A stretch of DNA of 64,000 bases from a virus. The stretch is from positions 62,001 to 126,000 of the IMG/VR virus record IMGVR_UViG_3300047548_000652; one strand, given 5' to 3'. A program made the translations under genes and the position numbers. The notes under the pieces were generated by a model. That model was given only the letters and a program-made list of their open reading frames with translations, was not told the DNA's origin and did no database searches. Shown here piece after piece: positions 31,167 to 40,818 of the stretch; positions within the stretch are counted from its first letter, which is position 1, and every line of letters starts with the position of its first letter.

Positions 31167-31916
31167 TTATGTGAAAAAGTCGTCTAATGATTGTGTGTTA
31201 TTTTGTTCTACTAATCGCAGCATTTTGTTTCTTTTTCTTGATTCAAAACATTTTTTTACAGTTTCTGGATTCTTCATTCCATTATTAGCAGATAATTTTG
31301 CTCTTGCTTCTGGATTATTTTCGAAATATTGTTTTACTGATTTTGATACTTTCGCTCTTGATTCTGGGTTTTTCGAAGGATGTTTATTTGGATTATCCTT
31401 ATAATATTGTTTCATTGATTTCGATATATTTGCTCTTGCTTCTGGATTATCCTTATAATATTGTTTTATTGATTTTGATGTGTTTGCTCTTGCTTCTGGA
31501 TTATCCTTATAATATTGTTTTACTGATTTTGATTTGTTTGCTCTTATTTCAGGTCTTTTCATAGGATTATTTTCACCAGTTATGAAGAAAGGATGAACCA
31601 TTTTTCCGGCAGTAGCATTTAGACAAGACCCTTTCCTATCTTTACCATACAATCCGTGTTTTTGCCAGCCTTCTTTTATAAGTTCAGGTTCTTCGTCTCT
31701 AAATGTCTCAAAGAACTCATCATACACACCATACTTCAATATCTCTTTTGTCTTCACATATGATTCATCTTTCCATAGGTCAGCATAGGTTGTTGGGCTT
31801 CCCATATAAGAATCTTCTTCCGGTAAACAATAGCAAGACCTAATACCAAAGTAATATAGTGGTCTTTGTCTCTTTTTCTTCAAAGTAATTTTGTAGAGAT
31901 ACACATATTTTGACAT
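31167..31916 (-). CDS. GIY-YIG type homing endonuclease with tandem repeats
   Basis: 249 aa. YYFGIRSCYC and DSYMGSP at the N-terminus resemble the GIY and YIG strands of the GIY-YIG nuclease family. From residue 128 to 209 four repeats of about 18 residues (KSVKQYYKDNPEARANxS type) follow, probably DNA-binding modules. It is directly upstream of the next replication gene's 3' end: the ATG overlaps the polymerase stop by one base. Likely a mobile nuclease inserted beside polymerase. Confidence 0.75.
   Translation of the reverse strand: MSKYVYLYKITLKKKRQRPLYYFGIRSCYCLPEEDSYMGSPTTYADLWKDESYVKTKEILKYGVYDEFFETFRDEEPELIKEGWQKHGLYGKDRKGSCLNATAGKMVHPFFITGENNPMKRPEIRANKSKSVKQYYKDNPEARANTSKSIKQYYKDNPEARANISKSMKQYYKDNPNKHPSKNPESRAKVSKSVKQYFENNPEARAKLSANNGMKNPETVKKCFESRKRNKMLRLVEQNNTQSLDDFFT
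31290..31535 (-). repeat. Tandem repeats in GIY-YIG gene
   Basis: Four protein repeats of roughly 54 bases each (one longer) within the coding region. The DNA copies carrying KSxKQYYKDNPEARAN are nearly identical, so they can expand or contract by slippage. Confidence 0.8.
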
Positions 31917-34465
31917 TACGAAAAGAAATCCTCCAGACTTGCTACTTTCTCAGTCTTCCAACCAATGCAATCAAGAATGATTTTTAGTGGTTCAAGAAAA
32001 CTCTTTTCAAACTGTGTATTATAGTCGATATACTTCTTTATGTCAAGGTCTTCTGGTATTGCCTGCGGAAATGATATCACATTGCTTCTAATCGTGTTTG
32101 GCTCTTTTAGATAGATGAACTTGATCTTATCGGCATCCTTGATTAATGGATATTTCTTGGTTAGTTTCTTGGATTTGATGAGGTTATTATAAACAATAGA
32201 CCCCCGAACATGAATAGGTGTACCCTTGGCATATGATCCAGTTTTATTGTCAGTATATGTATCAATACCGTTCACACCACGAGGAAACGCAATCTGGTCT
32301 TCTGGTAGATTAGTAAACTCTTTCCTAAAGGACTCAATGAACTCAATCATTTCATCTTCTGTCTTGGATAGCATAAAATCAACAGAAGCAAGCAACTTTT
32401 CACGACAGGCTGAAGGTGTGGAACTTTTGATCATTTCAAGTCCCATAATCTTTACCTTGGGCTTTGTATATTCCACACCTTCGTTGTTGTATACATTTAG
32501 AATGTATCGTTTCTTTGCCGTCCAAATTCCTTTGTCCGCCAAGGCTTCTCGCTTCATAATCATCTTCTGTGCTAACGCATTAGTATATTCAGCAAGCTCA
32601 TTATAAGACTTGTCAATATACGGCTGAATCTTATTTTCACAGACCTTATCCAAGAATGCGATAGTTTGTTTTGTTCCAGAAGACGGATTTGATGTAAGTA
32701 CAGTTTTGCACACCAAGTCATCAAGAGATAGGTAAATTGAGTCAGTATCTGAGGCAATTACATAGTCCTTGTTAGATGATCCTAACACTCTATTTAGATA
32801 ATCATTTAGTTTCTTTTCAATCCACCGAATAGCCAACTGACCAGATGTGGTAATGGCTGATGCCTGACGAACATCAAAGAACCTGAAATATTGATTTCCC
32901 AAAGCACCATAGGCTGAGTTTAGACAAACTTTCTTAGCCAACTGGAGATTGTTGAAACGAGCGATTCTCTTTTCAATCTCGATTCTCTTTTCTTTATCAG
33001 TTTCTTTTTCAAGTTCCTTCTTTGCTTCAATCGCTTTTTCTTTATACTTCGATCTGTCATTATACATAGTCTCCATAATATGGGCAAGAAATCCCTGACC
33101 ATCCACCTTGAACAACTGTCCATTTGGTGTGAGAGTAACACCAAGTTCTTTCAGGGCTCTTGTATCAACTTCTTTGTTGAGCATAGAATCAATGCTAATA
33201 TTCTGCGAAATGATTTTACGCATTTCATTTGTGTAGTTTTCAGGCTCAATAAACTTGTCTGGACTAATATTGAACTGCATAATCAAATGTGGATAAAGCG
33301 AGTTCAAGTCAAAGCTTGCCACCCAATTATGTAATCCAACCATAGGGTCTTTGACATATGCACCAACATATGCTTCATCCTTATCGTGTGATGTGATAGG
33401 AGGTAGAACCTTATGGTCTTTTCTTAGTTCATTGAAAATGATATTATCCCACATACGAACCTGGGCGAACACATCATCATAGTTTGATTTGCTGTCATAT
33501 GCCAGAGTAAGAGCAAGGTCGATAAGCTTTAGTTTGTCGTCCAGCTTATCAACAAGCTCAACGTCACGAATATTATACTCAATAAACTTTTGAAAATCTT
33601 CTTTGTATAGATTGTGCAGGTTACCGTATTCAGCATAGGATAACTTACGCTCACCAAGTTCTTCGTGGCAGATATGGTCTAACTTATATGACTCTTGTGG
33701 TTTGAGAACAAATTTCTTATAGAGTTCAATATAATCCAGTGTACCAATACCCAGGAGAGAGTACGCAATCTGTTCCTTGCCCATAATATATGTGGTACGG
33801 TTTGTAACCTTATGCCAGGGAGAAAGTCTGTTCGCCTGTGTTTCACCAAGTATCTTTGTGATACGATTGATAAGATATGGAATATCGAAGAACTTGATGT
33901 TCCATCCAGTTACAATATCTGGATAGTTCAAAGTCCAACGATCTAGGAATCTTTTGATGAGATCAATCTCGTCACTACATCTAACATATGTAACATCAGC
34001 ACGATTATTAACAAACTCACCGCAGCCATATACAAAAATACCATCATGCATCCGGCAAGTAATAGCAGTAATAGATTCATTAGCCAATCCCGGATCAGGG
34101 AAGCCGTTTTCACTACCCACTTCGATATCGATGTTAGCAACATGTATTAAATTCTTATCCCAGTCTACATACGCATCTGCGTATAAATCAGAAATATACG
34201 CATACTCGTATTTTTGGTTTCCATAGACTTTGAAGTTGTCTACGTCCTTGTATTTATTGATAAAATCACGACAATCCCTGATTGTCCCAGGCTTGATGCT
34301 GGACATATACTCACCAGAGATTGTCGTGTACTTTGTTGGTGTGTTAGTTCGTAGAAAAAAAGTTGGATGATAGTCCAACTTCTTCATTACTTTTCTACCG
34401 TTCTCAACCCCTCTATACAATATTTTAGAACCGTAGACTTGTACGTTAGTATAGAAGGATTGCAT
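31916..34465 (-). CDS. DNA polymerase (T4 gp43, family B)
   Basis: 849 aa, family B with N-terminal 3'-5' exonuclease. Exonuclease I DIEVGSENGFPDP, exo III YNIRDVELVDKL; polymerase A SFDLNSLYPHLI, B KVCLNSAYGALGN, C ASDTDSIYL with the two catalytic Asp. Slightly shorter than T4 gp43. Works with clamp gp45 and clamp loader gp44/62 found at 51953-55697. No intein seen. Confidence 0.97.
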   Translation of the reverse strand: MQSFYTNVQVYGSKILYRGVENGRKVMKKLDYHPTFFLRTNTPTKYTTISGEYMSSIKPGTIRDCRDFINKYKDVDNFKVYGNQKYEYAYISDLYADAYVDWDKNLIHVANIDIEVGSENGFPDPGLANESITAITCRMHDGIFVYGCGEFVNNRADVTYVRCSDEIDLIKRFLDRWTLNYPDIVTGWNIKFFDIPYLINRITKILGETQANRLSPWHKVTNRTTYIMGKEQIAYSLLGIGTLDYIELYKKFVLKPQESYKLDHICHEELGERKLSYAEYGNLHNLYKEDFQKFIEYNIRDVELVDKLDDKLKLIDLALTLAYDSKSNYDDVFAQVRMWDNIIFNELRKDHKVLPPITSHDKDEAYVGAYVKDPMVGLHNWVASFDLNSLYPHLIMQFNISPDKFIEPENYTNEMRKIISQNISIDSMLNKEVDTRALKELGVTLTPNGQLFKVDGQGFLAHIMETMYNDRSKYKEKAIEAKKELEKETDKEKRIEIEKRIARFNNLQLAKKVCLNSAYGALGNQYFRFFDVRQASAITTSGQLAIRWIEKKLNDYLNRVLGSSNKDYVIASDTDSIYLSLDDLVCKTVLTSNPSSGTKQTIAFLDKVCENKIQPYIDKSYNELAEYTNALAQKMIMKREALADKGIWTAKKRYILNVYNNEGVEYTKPKVKIMGLEMIKSSTPSACREKLLASVDFMLSKTEDEMIEFIESFRKEFTNLPEDQIAFPRGVNGIDTYTDNKTGSYAKGTPIHVRGSIVYNNLIKSKKLTKKYPLIKDADKIKFIYLKEPNTIRSNVISFPQAIPEDLDIKKYIDYNTQFEKSFLEPLKIILDCIGWKTEKVASLEDFFS

Positions 34466-34485
34466 TTTTCACCTTTTTGTAAAGA

Positions 34486-34797
34486 TTAGTCTGGCATCAT
34501 AATCTTGGATGATGGCATTACAATACCACCAAAAATTGAGTTATACTGGTTGATAAACTCTTGAATAGGCTTCATTATAAGCAAAATATGATCTTTATCA
34601 AGGGTAAACTCTTTCTCATCAGAGAACTCAGCCCAAGGAGCAAGACCTACTGTTGGAGTCTTTGGATCAGCCTTACTAGGAACAATGGCAATCCTAACCG
34701 GATTCTTAATCTTTAAGAAATTGCCACCATCCATAGTAACTTCAGTCAAAATTTCTTCAGTGTTTATTAACTTCAATAATCTAATGTCTAGTGCCAT
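34486..34797 (-). CDS. Conserved T4-type protein, possibly Sm-like fold
   Basis: 103 aa. MALDIRLLKLINTEEILTEV, KIKNPVRIAIVP, APWAEFSDEKEFTLDKDHI: a conserved pattern next to polymerase or clamp genes in T4-type phages, of Sm-like beta composition. Function not established. ATG at 34797. Confidence 0.8.
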   Translation of the reverse strand: MALDIRLLKLINTEEILTEVTMDGGNFLKIKNPVRIAIVPSKADPKTPTVGLAPWAEFSDEKEFTLDKDHILLIMKPIQEFINQYNSIFGGIVMPSSKIMMPD

Positions 34798-34800
34798 ATA

Positions 34801-34992
34801 TTATACCTCTTCCATAACAAAGTCATATACACCAATAGTCATCCACTTTTCAGGAATCAGAGTCACCTTTGATCCTGATTCATTCTGGTAGGTGTATGCA
34901 TTTTCTCTATCCATAATCTTCACAATCTTCTCCCAGCGGCCATCAAATGCACGCTGGACCAATTGTGTTTCAAGGATTTCACTTACAAGCAT
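34801..34992 (-). CDS. Small hypothetical protein
   Basis: 63 aa from the ATG at 34990-34992, with GGAGG upstream; an earlier frame start lacks a site. Beta-rich. It overlaps the next gene upstream by 14 bases. Unknown function. Confidence 0.65.
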   Translation of the reverse strand: MLVSEILETQLVQRAFDGRWEKIVKIMDRENAYTYQNESGSKVTLIPEKWMTIGVYDFVMEEV

Positions 34993-35179
34993 CCAATTTT
35001 CCTCCAATAAAGGCTTTCACTTCTTCATATTCATTACTAACATCCTGAACAGAACCATTGTTAAACCTTATGGTAAGGCTACCAGGATTGTTTACTGATT
35101 GTGATATGCTAGTAATATGGTACTTATTGATTAGTATATACGATCCATCCACCCTTGTCAACTCAACAAAGTTGCTCAT
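34979..35179 (-). CDS. Small hypothetical protein
   Basis: 66 aa from the ATG at 35177-35179 (MSNFVELTRVDGSYIL), beta-rich; opens like short phage proteins that fold as barrels. It starts two bases after the stop of the 56-aa gene. Unknown. Confidence 0.68.
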   Translation of the reverse strand: MSNFVELTRVDGSYILINKYHITSISQSVNNPGSLTIRFNNGSVQDVSNEYEEVKAFIGGKLDACK

Positions 35180-35181
35180 GT

Positions 35182-35352
35182 TCACTTCTTTTTCCTTGGT
35201 GCTGCTGGTTTCTTTGTGGTTGATTGCTTCTTAACAAACTCAGGAACAATTGTCTGTTCTTCAGTTGGCTTGACTTCAATATTCTCAACGGCTTCCTTTG
35301 CCTTTATCAGCCCTACTCCAATATAGTCCTTTACCTTATCCCAAAACGACAT
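35182..35352 (-). CDS. Short basic hypothetical protein
   Basis: 56 aa (MSFWDKVKDYIGVGLIKAKE...), ending in a Lys/Arg-rich tail PAAPRKKK. AAGGAG seven bases before the ATG at 35350-35352 is a strong site. It overlaps the end of the glycosyltransferase-like gene. The basic tail suggests nucleic-acid binding; unknown. Confidence 0.75.
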   Translation of the reverse strand: MSFWDKVKDYIGVGLIKAKEAVENIEVKPTEEQTIVPEFVKKQSTTKKPAAPRKKK

Positions 35353-36220
35353 TTACTTTCTCCTTTATCTCTTTATATAATTGTTGCTCACCCGAATATG
35401 TGATAAACTTATAATCACACTTTGTAGGTATATTGTATATATGGCAATCCTGTGGATTAGCACCAAAACAAATCATTTTTTTATTTGGGTCATTCACATT
35501 ATCATCAATTAGACTAAACACAAAAGGTCCTGAACTTTTTCCAATAATCACATCACAAAATTTAGAAAGATATGCAATCTCATTTAGATCAAAATCTTTC
35601 CTTTGATTTATATTATCTGTGAAGAATACATTTTGATTGTTAGAAATAAACTTATGTGTTGCAATAAAAATAACATTTGGATTTTCATCAGCCATATGAT
35701 TTATCATATCGGCCATGTTACCATTATACTGACATTGACCAGAAAGGCCAGGACCATTACTCAGTAGAACCTTCTTTTTATCTTTATGAGTTTCTAAGAA
35801 TGTGTCTTGTAATGAATGATCTAATTTATCAAAGTTGATTGTTAGTTTGTATTCATCAATATCCTTGATTTTTAGATTTGTTCCAAGATCATTATTCAAA
35901 GACTTATAGATTAGATCATACATCTTGTGCATAAAAAGAAGATTACATGCAGCTTCCTTTTCAAAGAAACTGAAATATGATCCTACCCAAGTATTGATAA
36001 AAACTGCTGTATTGGTTGCGGCCAACTTACCATTTTGACCTAGAGGGAAGTTATTCCCAAATGATAATGGCTCACAATCAATATCAAAAAGCACCTTTGG
36101 GCTATTGAAATGTGCATAGAAATACTTACCCTCTAGTTGGGACATAATGTCTTTTATAAAGGGTTTACTGAGAAACACATCACCATTATGATAATGATTG
36201 AAGAATATAATATCCTTCAC
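35336..36220 (-). CDS. Putative glycosyltransferase (GT9-like)
   Basis: 294 aa from a GTG start (36218-36220) that overlaps the upstream stop and has AGGGGTG upstream. Rossmann-like alternation with NGPGLSGQCQYNG and late DVIIGKSSGPFVFSL, where the GT9/GT-B families place the nucleotide-sugar loop. Not close enough to name the sugar. First gene of a run of sugar genes to 46600. Confidence 0.55.
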   Translation of the reverse strand: MKDIIFFNHYHNGDVFLSKPFIKDIMSQLEGKYFYAHFNSPKVLFDIDCEPLSFGNNFPLGQNGKLAATNTAVFINTWVGSYFSFFEKEAACNLLFMHKMYDLIYKSLNNDLGTNLKIKDIDEYKLTINFDKLDHSLQDTFLETHKDKKKVLLSNGPGLSGQCQYNGNMADMINHMADENPNVIFIATHKFISNNQNVFFTDNINQRKDFDLNEIAYLSKFCDVIIGKSSGPFVFSLIDDNVNDPNKKMICFGANPQDCHIYNIPTKCDYKFITYSGEQQLYKEIKEKVNVVLG

Positions 36221-36564
36221 TGCTGAACACCCCTATAAATCTTTACTGAGTCTTCACGCAACGATCTACCCTTTGCAATAGAGTCATCAACAAGTAGATT
36301 GATTGCCTGTACAAGATTTGGCCGCTTCACCTTGAAGCAAATATCCAGCTTTCGCTTGATGTCTGCAACCTCACTGTCTGACTTGGCTTCCTGAATGATA
36401 TCTTCTAACATCCAGGTTCGAATGTGGAGAATGACAAGCTTTTCAATAATCTCTCCCAAGTTATCCGTCTTCACATATTCAATCTCATTTGGGAGGTCTT
36501 GTTGAGATAAAATCTCATTTACCTTGTCTTTGATCAAGAAGTCAATCATTTCAGCAAAATCCAT
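36217..36564 (-). CDS. Conserved phage protein of unknown function
   Basis: 115 aa, helical (LGEIIEKLVILHIRTWMLED, KLDICFKVKRPNLVQAINLL, GRSLREDSVKIYRGV). I recall this pattern in sugar-gene regions of phages. Overlaps the next gene's GTG. Soluble; function unknown. Confidence 0.72.
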   Translation of the reverse strand: MDFAEMIDFLIKDKVNEILSQQDLPNEIEYVKTDNLGEIIEKLVILHIRTWMLEDIIQEAKSDSEVADIKRKLDICFKVKRPNLVQAINLLVDDSIAKGRSLREDSVKIYRGVQQ

Positions 36565-36565
36565 T

Positions 36566-37729
36566 TTATAGTTCTCCTATAATCTTATCTAATAGTTTTA
36601 TATCGCTTTCTGTCACAAACTGATTATTCCCCACATATATGCCATTGCTATGAATGATATCAGCATTTGGAAACTGTGTTAGGTCAGTTACAAAATCTTT
36701 CAAGTATGGTTGCTTCAATAGATTTCCTGCAACGATAGGTCTATATTCAATATTATTCTCATTTAGCTTATTTGTCAATATCTTTTTTGTGTCCTGGTTG
36801 CGACAAATAATAGGGAAACAGAAACTACTGTTGTTTGGGTGGTAATAGACTGGATATATTTTATCTGTATGTTTTGTCATGGCCAGATAAAATTCCATGT
36901 ATCTTTTTCTTCTATTGTTGATAAATCCATCCAGTTTTTGAATTTGAGATAAACCAAGAACAGCAGCAATTTCTGTATTTCTAAAGTTATATCCATCTGT
37001 TACGAACAAGAAAGATGGTTCAATACCAGGGTTTTCTTTTTGAATGTCCTCAAAGTTATTAGAAAATCTGGACAAACCGTGTGATCTTTTCATCAACATC
37101 AAATCATACAACTTATCATTGTCGGTACAAACCATACCGCCTTCAATAGTTGACATGTGATGTCCAAAGTAGAAACTAAAGGTAGCACCTTGTGAGTTTG
37201 CTCCTACTCTATAACCATCCAAAGTTCTGGCACCATGAGATTCACATACATCATCCAAGAAGATAGCCTTTGGGAATATCTTCTTATATAGGCTTATATT
37301 AGCAGGAATGCCTAAAAGATGTGTGGTAAATACTATCTTGATATCAGGATGTTCTTCTGCAATCCTCTCCATATGATCAGCATCAAAACTAAAATGTTTG
37401 AGACTTACATCACAGAATATTGGTGTGAATCCCAACTGAAATACAGGATTGATATTTGTAACCCAAGTACAGGCCGGAACAAGAACCTTATCACCATCCT
37501 TTAGTGAATAAAGTTCCTTGATAGCAGCCAATAAAAGAAAGTTGGCAGAGCTTCCAGAAGTCACAAAGACGGCATGTTTACACCCAAGCCAATAAGACCA
37601 AGCTTTCTCAAACTCCTCAACCTTTGGTCCTTGAGTAAACTTATTAGATTTCAAAACAAACTTGGCCAAGTTCCATCTGTCACAGAAGGTTAGTGTATCC
37701 TTCATCAAAGGCCATTTATACTCTTTCAT
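36566..37729 (-). CDS. DegT-fold 3-dehydratase, ColD-like
   Basis: 387 aa, DegT/DnrJ/EryC1 fold. The usual PLP lysine lies in the motif FYFGHHMSTIEGGMV; here it is His (H190/H191). In ColD (GDP-4-keto-6-deoxymannose 3-dehydratase) and AscC a His at this site marks enzymes that remove the C3 hydroxyl using PMP rather than transferring an amino group. Together with GMD downstream this predicts GDP-4-keto-3,6-dideoxymannose as product. An aminotransferase is less likely. FLDDVCESHG, the PMP-binding Asp, is intact. Confidence 0.85.
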   Translation of the reverse strand: MKEYKWPLMKDTLTFCDRWNLAKFVLKSNKFTQGPKVEEFEKAWSYWLGCKHAVFVTSGSSANFLLLAAIKELYSLKDGDKVLVPACTWVTNINPVFQLGFTPIFCDVSLKHFSFDADHMERIAEEHPDIKIVFTTHLLGIPANISLYKKIFPKAIFLDDVCESHGARTLDGYRVGANSQGATFSFYFGHHMSTIEGGMVCTDNDKLYDLMLMKRSHGLSRFSNNFEDIQKENPGIEPSFLFVTDGYNFRNTEIAAVLGLSQIQKLDGFINNRRKRYMEFYLAMTKHTDKIYPVYYHPNNSSFCFPIICRNQDTKKILTNKLNENNIEYRPIVAGNLLKQPYLKDFVTDLTQFPNADIIHSNGIYVGNNQFVTESDIKLLDKIIGEL

Positions 37730-38660
37730 ATGTATTCCTATTCTCTAAAAACCAATCAATTGTTGTCTTCAGGCCATCTTCAAGTGATGTCTTGGCTTTC
37801 CAACCCATAGCATCAAGCTTTGATGTGTCCAGTGCTCTGCGTGGAGTTCCATTAGGCTTTGATGTGTCCCAGACAATATTTCCTGTATAACCAACCAAAC
37901 CAGCAATCATTTCAGCGAGTTCTTTGATTGAGATTTCTCTATTTGGACCAATGTTGATGATTTCTGGATCATCATATTTTTCCATGAGGAAGATGCTGGC
38001 ATCAGCCATATCATCAGCATATAGAAACTCTCTGGTTGGTGTGCCGTCACCGAAGCAAATGACCTCAGGATCGTTATTCTCTTTTGCAGCAATGAAACGA
38101 TTGATAAAGCTTGGAATGACATGGCATTGATTGACCCGGAAGTTATCATTGATACCATAAAGATTGTTGGGCATCACAGATACAGTCTTTAGCCCATACT
38201 GTTCTGTGTACTTCTTACACATAATGTAACCAGCAATCTTGGCAATGGAATAACTGATATTAGTTTCTTCCAACGGACCAGTCATCAAATATTCTTCCTT
38301 GATAGGAACAGGAGCAAGCTTGGGATAGATACAGGCTGAACCTAAGAACAAAAGTTTTCTTGCACCTTTGATTAGTGATGCATCAATAATATTAGTCTGT
38401 ATTAGTAGATTTTCACGAATGAAATCTGCTGGATTAGATTTGTTATAACCGATACCACCAACCTTGGCAGCGGCCAAGAAGACATACTTGGGTTTATGAT
38501 AGTCAAAGAAGTCATACACACGATCCTGATCTGTCAAATCAAGATACTTATGATCCATCGTGATAATGTTATCATAACCCTTTTGTTTTAGCTGCCTGAC
38601 AAGTGCGGACCCAACCAAGCCTCTATGTCCTGCCACATATATTTTATCATTACTTTTCAT
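37716..38660 (-). CDS. GDP-fucose/colitose synthase-type epimerase-reductase
   Basis: 314 aa from the ATG at 38658-38660 (GAGG upstream). SDR fold: GHRGLVGSA nucleotide loop, GSACIYP serine strand, and YSIAK catalytic Tyr/Lys. The family covers GDP-L-fucose synthase and ColC (GDP-L-colitose synthase), both C5 epimerase and C4 reductase. With the neighbouring ColD-like enzyme, colitose synthesis fits best. The overlap with the next gene suggests coupled expression. Confidence 0.88.
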   Translation of the reverse strand: MKSNDKIYVAGHRGLVGSALVRQLKQKGYDNIITMDHKYLDLTDQDRVYDFFDYHKPKYVFLAAAKVGGIGYNKSNPADFIRENLLIQTNIIDASLIKGARKLLFLGSACIYPKLAPVPIKEEYLMTGPLEETNISYSIAKIAGYIMCKKYTEQYGLKTVSVMPNNLYGINDNFRVNQCHVIPSFINRFIAAKENNDPEVICFGDGTPTREFLYADDMADASIFLMEKYDDPEIINIGPNREISIKELAEMIAGLVGYTGNIVWDTSKPNGTPRRALDTSKLDAMGWKAKTSLEDGLKTTIDWFLENRNTYERV

Positions 38661-38793
38661 CAAGGGCCTCATTCAAAAACTTTTGTATTTCCTGTAACTG
38701 CTTTCTATAATAATCTTGAACATAACCATCATTATATCCACTTTTCATTTCTGTGATCATTTTTCTAATCTCATATTCAACACTATTGTCCAT
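38650..38793 (-). CDS. Short helical hypothetical protein
   Basis: 47 aa ([20 protein letters not shown]...) from the ATG at 38791-38793, overlapping both neighbours. GGAGG lies 11 bases upstream. Fully helical and charged. Real by position, but short; unknown role. Confidence 0.55.
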   Translation of the reverse strand: MDNSVEYEIRKMITEMKSGYNDGYVQDYYRKQLQEIQKFLNEALDEK

Positions 38794-39787
38794 GAATAAC
38801 CATATCCTCCACAAGTTGCTTGAATGTATGCTTTGGTTTCCAACCAAGAACTTTGTGGGCTTTGGACGCATCACCAAGAAGACTTTCAACTTCAGCAGGT
38901 CTAAAATACTTGGGGTCAACACGAACTATTTCTTTACCTGTTCGCTTATCAATACCAACCTCATTCAAACCTTCGCCCTTCCATTCAATAAACATACCAA
39001 AGTATGGAGATGCTTCTTCCACAAACTGACGAACAGAATATTGTTCTCCGGTTGCGATGACATAATCATCTGGCTTATTTTGCTGGAGCATCAACCACAT
39101 TGCTTCCACGAAGTCCTTGGCATGACCCCAATCTCGTTTGGCATTTAGATTACCAAGATAGAGACAATCCTGTCTGCCACTTGAAATTTGTGACAGACCA
39201 CGAATGATCTTGCGTGTCACAAAGGTTTCACCACGACGAGGGCTTTCATGATTGAATAGAATGCCGGATGAGGCGTGCATATTATATGCTTCACGGTAGT
39301 TCTTTACAATCCAGAAGCCATAAATCTTGGCAACACCATATGGTGATCGTGGATAGAAAGGTGTTGTTTCTTTCTGGGGTGTTTCCTGAACCAAACCATA
39401 AAGTTCTGATGTGGATGCCTGATAGAAGCGAGTATATTTTTCAAGCCCAAGAAGCCGGATTGCTTCAAGCATTCGTAACGTTCCAACAGCATCAACCTGT
39501 GCTGTATACTCAGGCATTTCAAACGATACCTTGACGTGAGATTGTGCACCAAGGTTATATACTTCATCGGGACGAGTCTCACGCATAATACGAATAAGAT
39601 TAGATGAGTCTGTCAAATCACCATAATGAAGCTTCAGTCTTGGGTAAATATGATCGATACGATCTGTGTTGATAAGTGATGCTCGCCGCACAATACCATG
39701 AACTTCATATCCTTTGGAGAGGAGCAGTTCAGCCAAATAAGAGCCATCCTGTCCAGTGATACCTGTAATCAATGCTACTTTATTCAT
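38783..39787 (-). CDS. gmd: GDP-mannose 4,6-dehydratase
   Basis: 334 aa from the ATG at 39785-39787 (GAAGGA upstream). [12 protein letters not shown] (NADP loop), STSELYG, YGVAK (Tyr/Lys pair) and [16 protein letters not shown] are characteristic of GMD. Converts GDP-D-mannose to GDP-4-keto-6-deoxymannose, the branch point to fucose, colitose and perosamine. Overlaps the 47-aa ORF and follows the nucleotidyltransferase-HAD gene. Confidence 0.95.
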   Translation of the reverse strand: MNKVALITGITGQDGSYLAELLLSKGYEVHGIVRRASLINTDRIDHIYPRLKLHYGDLTDSSNLIRIMRETRPDEVYNLGAQSHVKVSFEMPEYTAQVDAVGTLRMLEAIRLLGLEKYTRFYQASTSELYGLVQETPQKETTPFYPRSPYGVAKIYGFWIVKNYREAYNMHASSGILFNHESPRRGETFVTRKIIRGLSQISSGRQDCLYLGNLNAKRDWGHAKDFVEAMWLMLQQNKPDDYVIATGEQYSVRQFVEEASPYFGMFIEWKGEGLNEVGIDKRTGKEIVRVDPKYFRPAEVESLLGDASKAHKVLGWKPKHTFKQLVEDMVIHGQ

Positions 39788-39789
39788 AA

Positions 39790-40818
39790 TCAATCCTTCA
39801 ATAACAAGTTCAGTTTATCTGAGTTTCTTTCAATGTTTATGGCTTCACATGTTGGGAATGGATTTGATGATGCAAAATCATTGATAATGATGCGTCGGGC
39901 ATGGTTCACATCCATTACCAAATCACAATCTCCAAAACCAAGGTCTTTCAGCATCTTATATGTCACATTTCTATATTGTGAAGGTCGGGCTGTCATAAAC
40001 ACAATCTTACATCCCCTACTCATATACTTATGAAGCGTCTCAACATTCTTTTGAATGGGGGTATATTGTTGTCTGTAATAGGAGTTCTTACCATGTGAAC
40101 TTTGATTGTAGCACACAACACCATCCAGATCACATACTATAGTAGGTCTGTCATTGAAAGTCAACCATTCCTTTAATGTTCCAACATTTACATAGTTTGT
40201 AACAGTAGATGTTGTGAAAATATGTCCCTGAGAAATCATGTATCCAATGATATTTGATATAAAGAGTTCTTTACCAAAATCTTTTAGATTTTCATAGGCT
40301 TTCTTATATTCATCAACAGATGCAAACTGATATCCACCAACACAGAAGGTATCAGACACAACTTGCTTTTCTACAATATTAGTGATTGTACCCTGATCAT
40401 TTTGAATGATATAACTCAAGGCAGCAACACCAGCAAGATTCATATTGTCTGTCAATGTAGATGTATAAACAACATTACCCTCAACTGTCTGCATATCAAA
40501 GAAACTATCACAGTCTCTTACCATGAATGGTCCTGTAATATCGGTTCGTAGTAAGGCTTGATAAACAGTTTCAGCAGGTCCGCTGGTGGGTGTTTCAAGA
40601 ATGATGATGTCCACAATATCTCCCAAACAATCCAGAATGATCTGTTCGGCATCATACATCTTTACATGTTCTCTCAAAAGAACAATGTGAATCTTACCCG
40701 GAGTTTTCATCAAAGCCCGTTCAACCATAAGCTTCTTTGAATAATCTGTTAGAAGATACTTTGGTCTCATGCCAGGAAATCTACTTGAAAGCCCAGCACA
40801 CGGAACAATCACATCCAT
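39790..40818 (-). CDS. Nucleotidyltransferase-HAD phosphatase fusion
   Basis: 342 aa with two domains. Residues 1-225: NTP-transferase fold ([20 protein letters not shown], then MVRDCDSFF) as in sugar-phosphate nucleotidyltransferases. Residues about 228-342: HAD-like hydrolase ([25 protein letters not shown]). A single chain that activates a sugar phosphate and removes a phosphate is unusual. Its substrate is unknown; it may make a nucleotide sugar for the cluster. Confidence 0.82.
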   Translation of the reverse strand: MDVIVPCAGLSSRFPGMRPKYLLTDYSKKLMVERALMKTPGKIHIVLLREHVKMYDAEQIILDCLGDIVDIIILETPTSGPAETVYQALLRTDITGPFMVRDCDSFFDMQTVEGNVVYTSTLTDNMNLAGVAALSYIIQNDQGTITNIVEKQVVSDTFCVGGYQFASVDEYKKAYENLKDFGKELFISNIIGYMISQGHIFTTSTVTNYVNVGTLKEWLTFNDRPTIVCDLDGVVCYNQSSHGKNSYYRQQYTPIQKNVETLHKYMSRGCKIVFMTARPSQYRNVTYKMLKDLGFGDCDLVMDVNHARRIIINDFASSNPFPTCEAINIERNSDKLNLLLKD

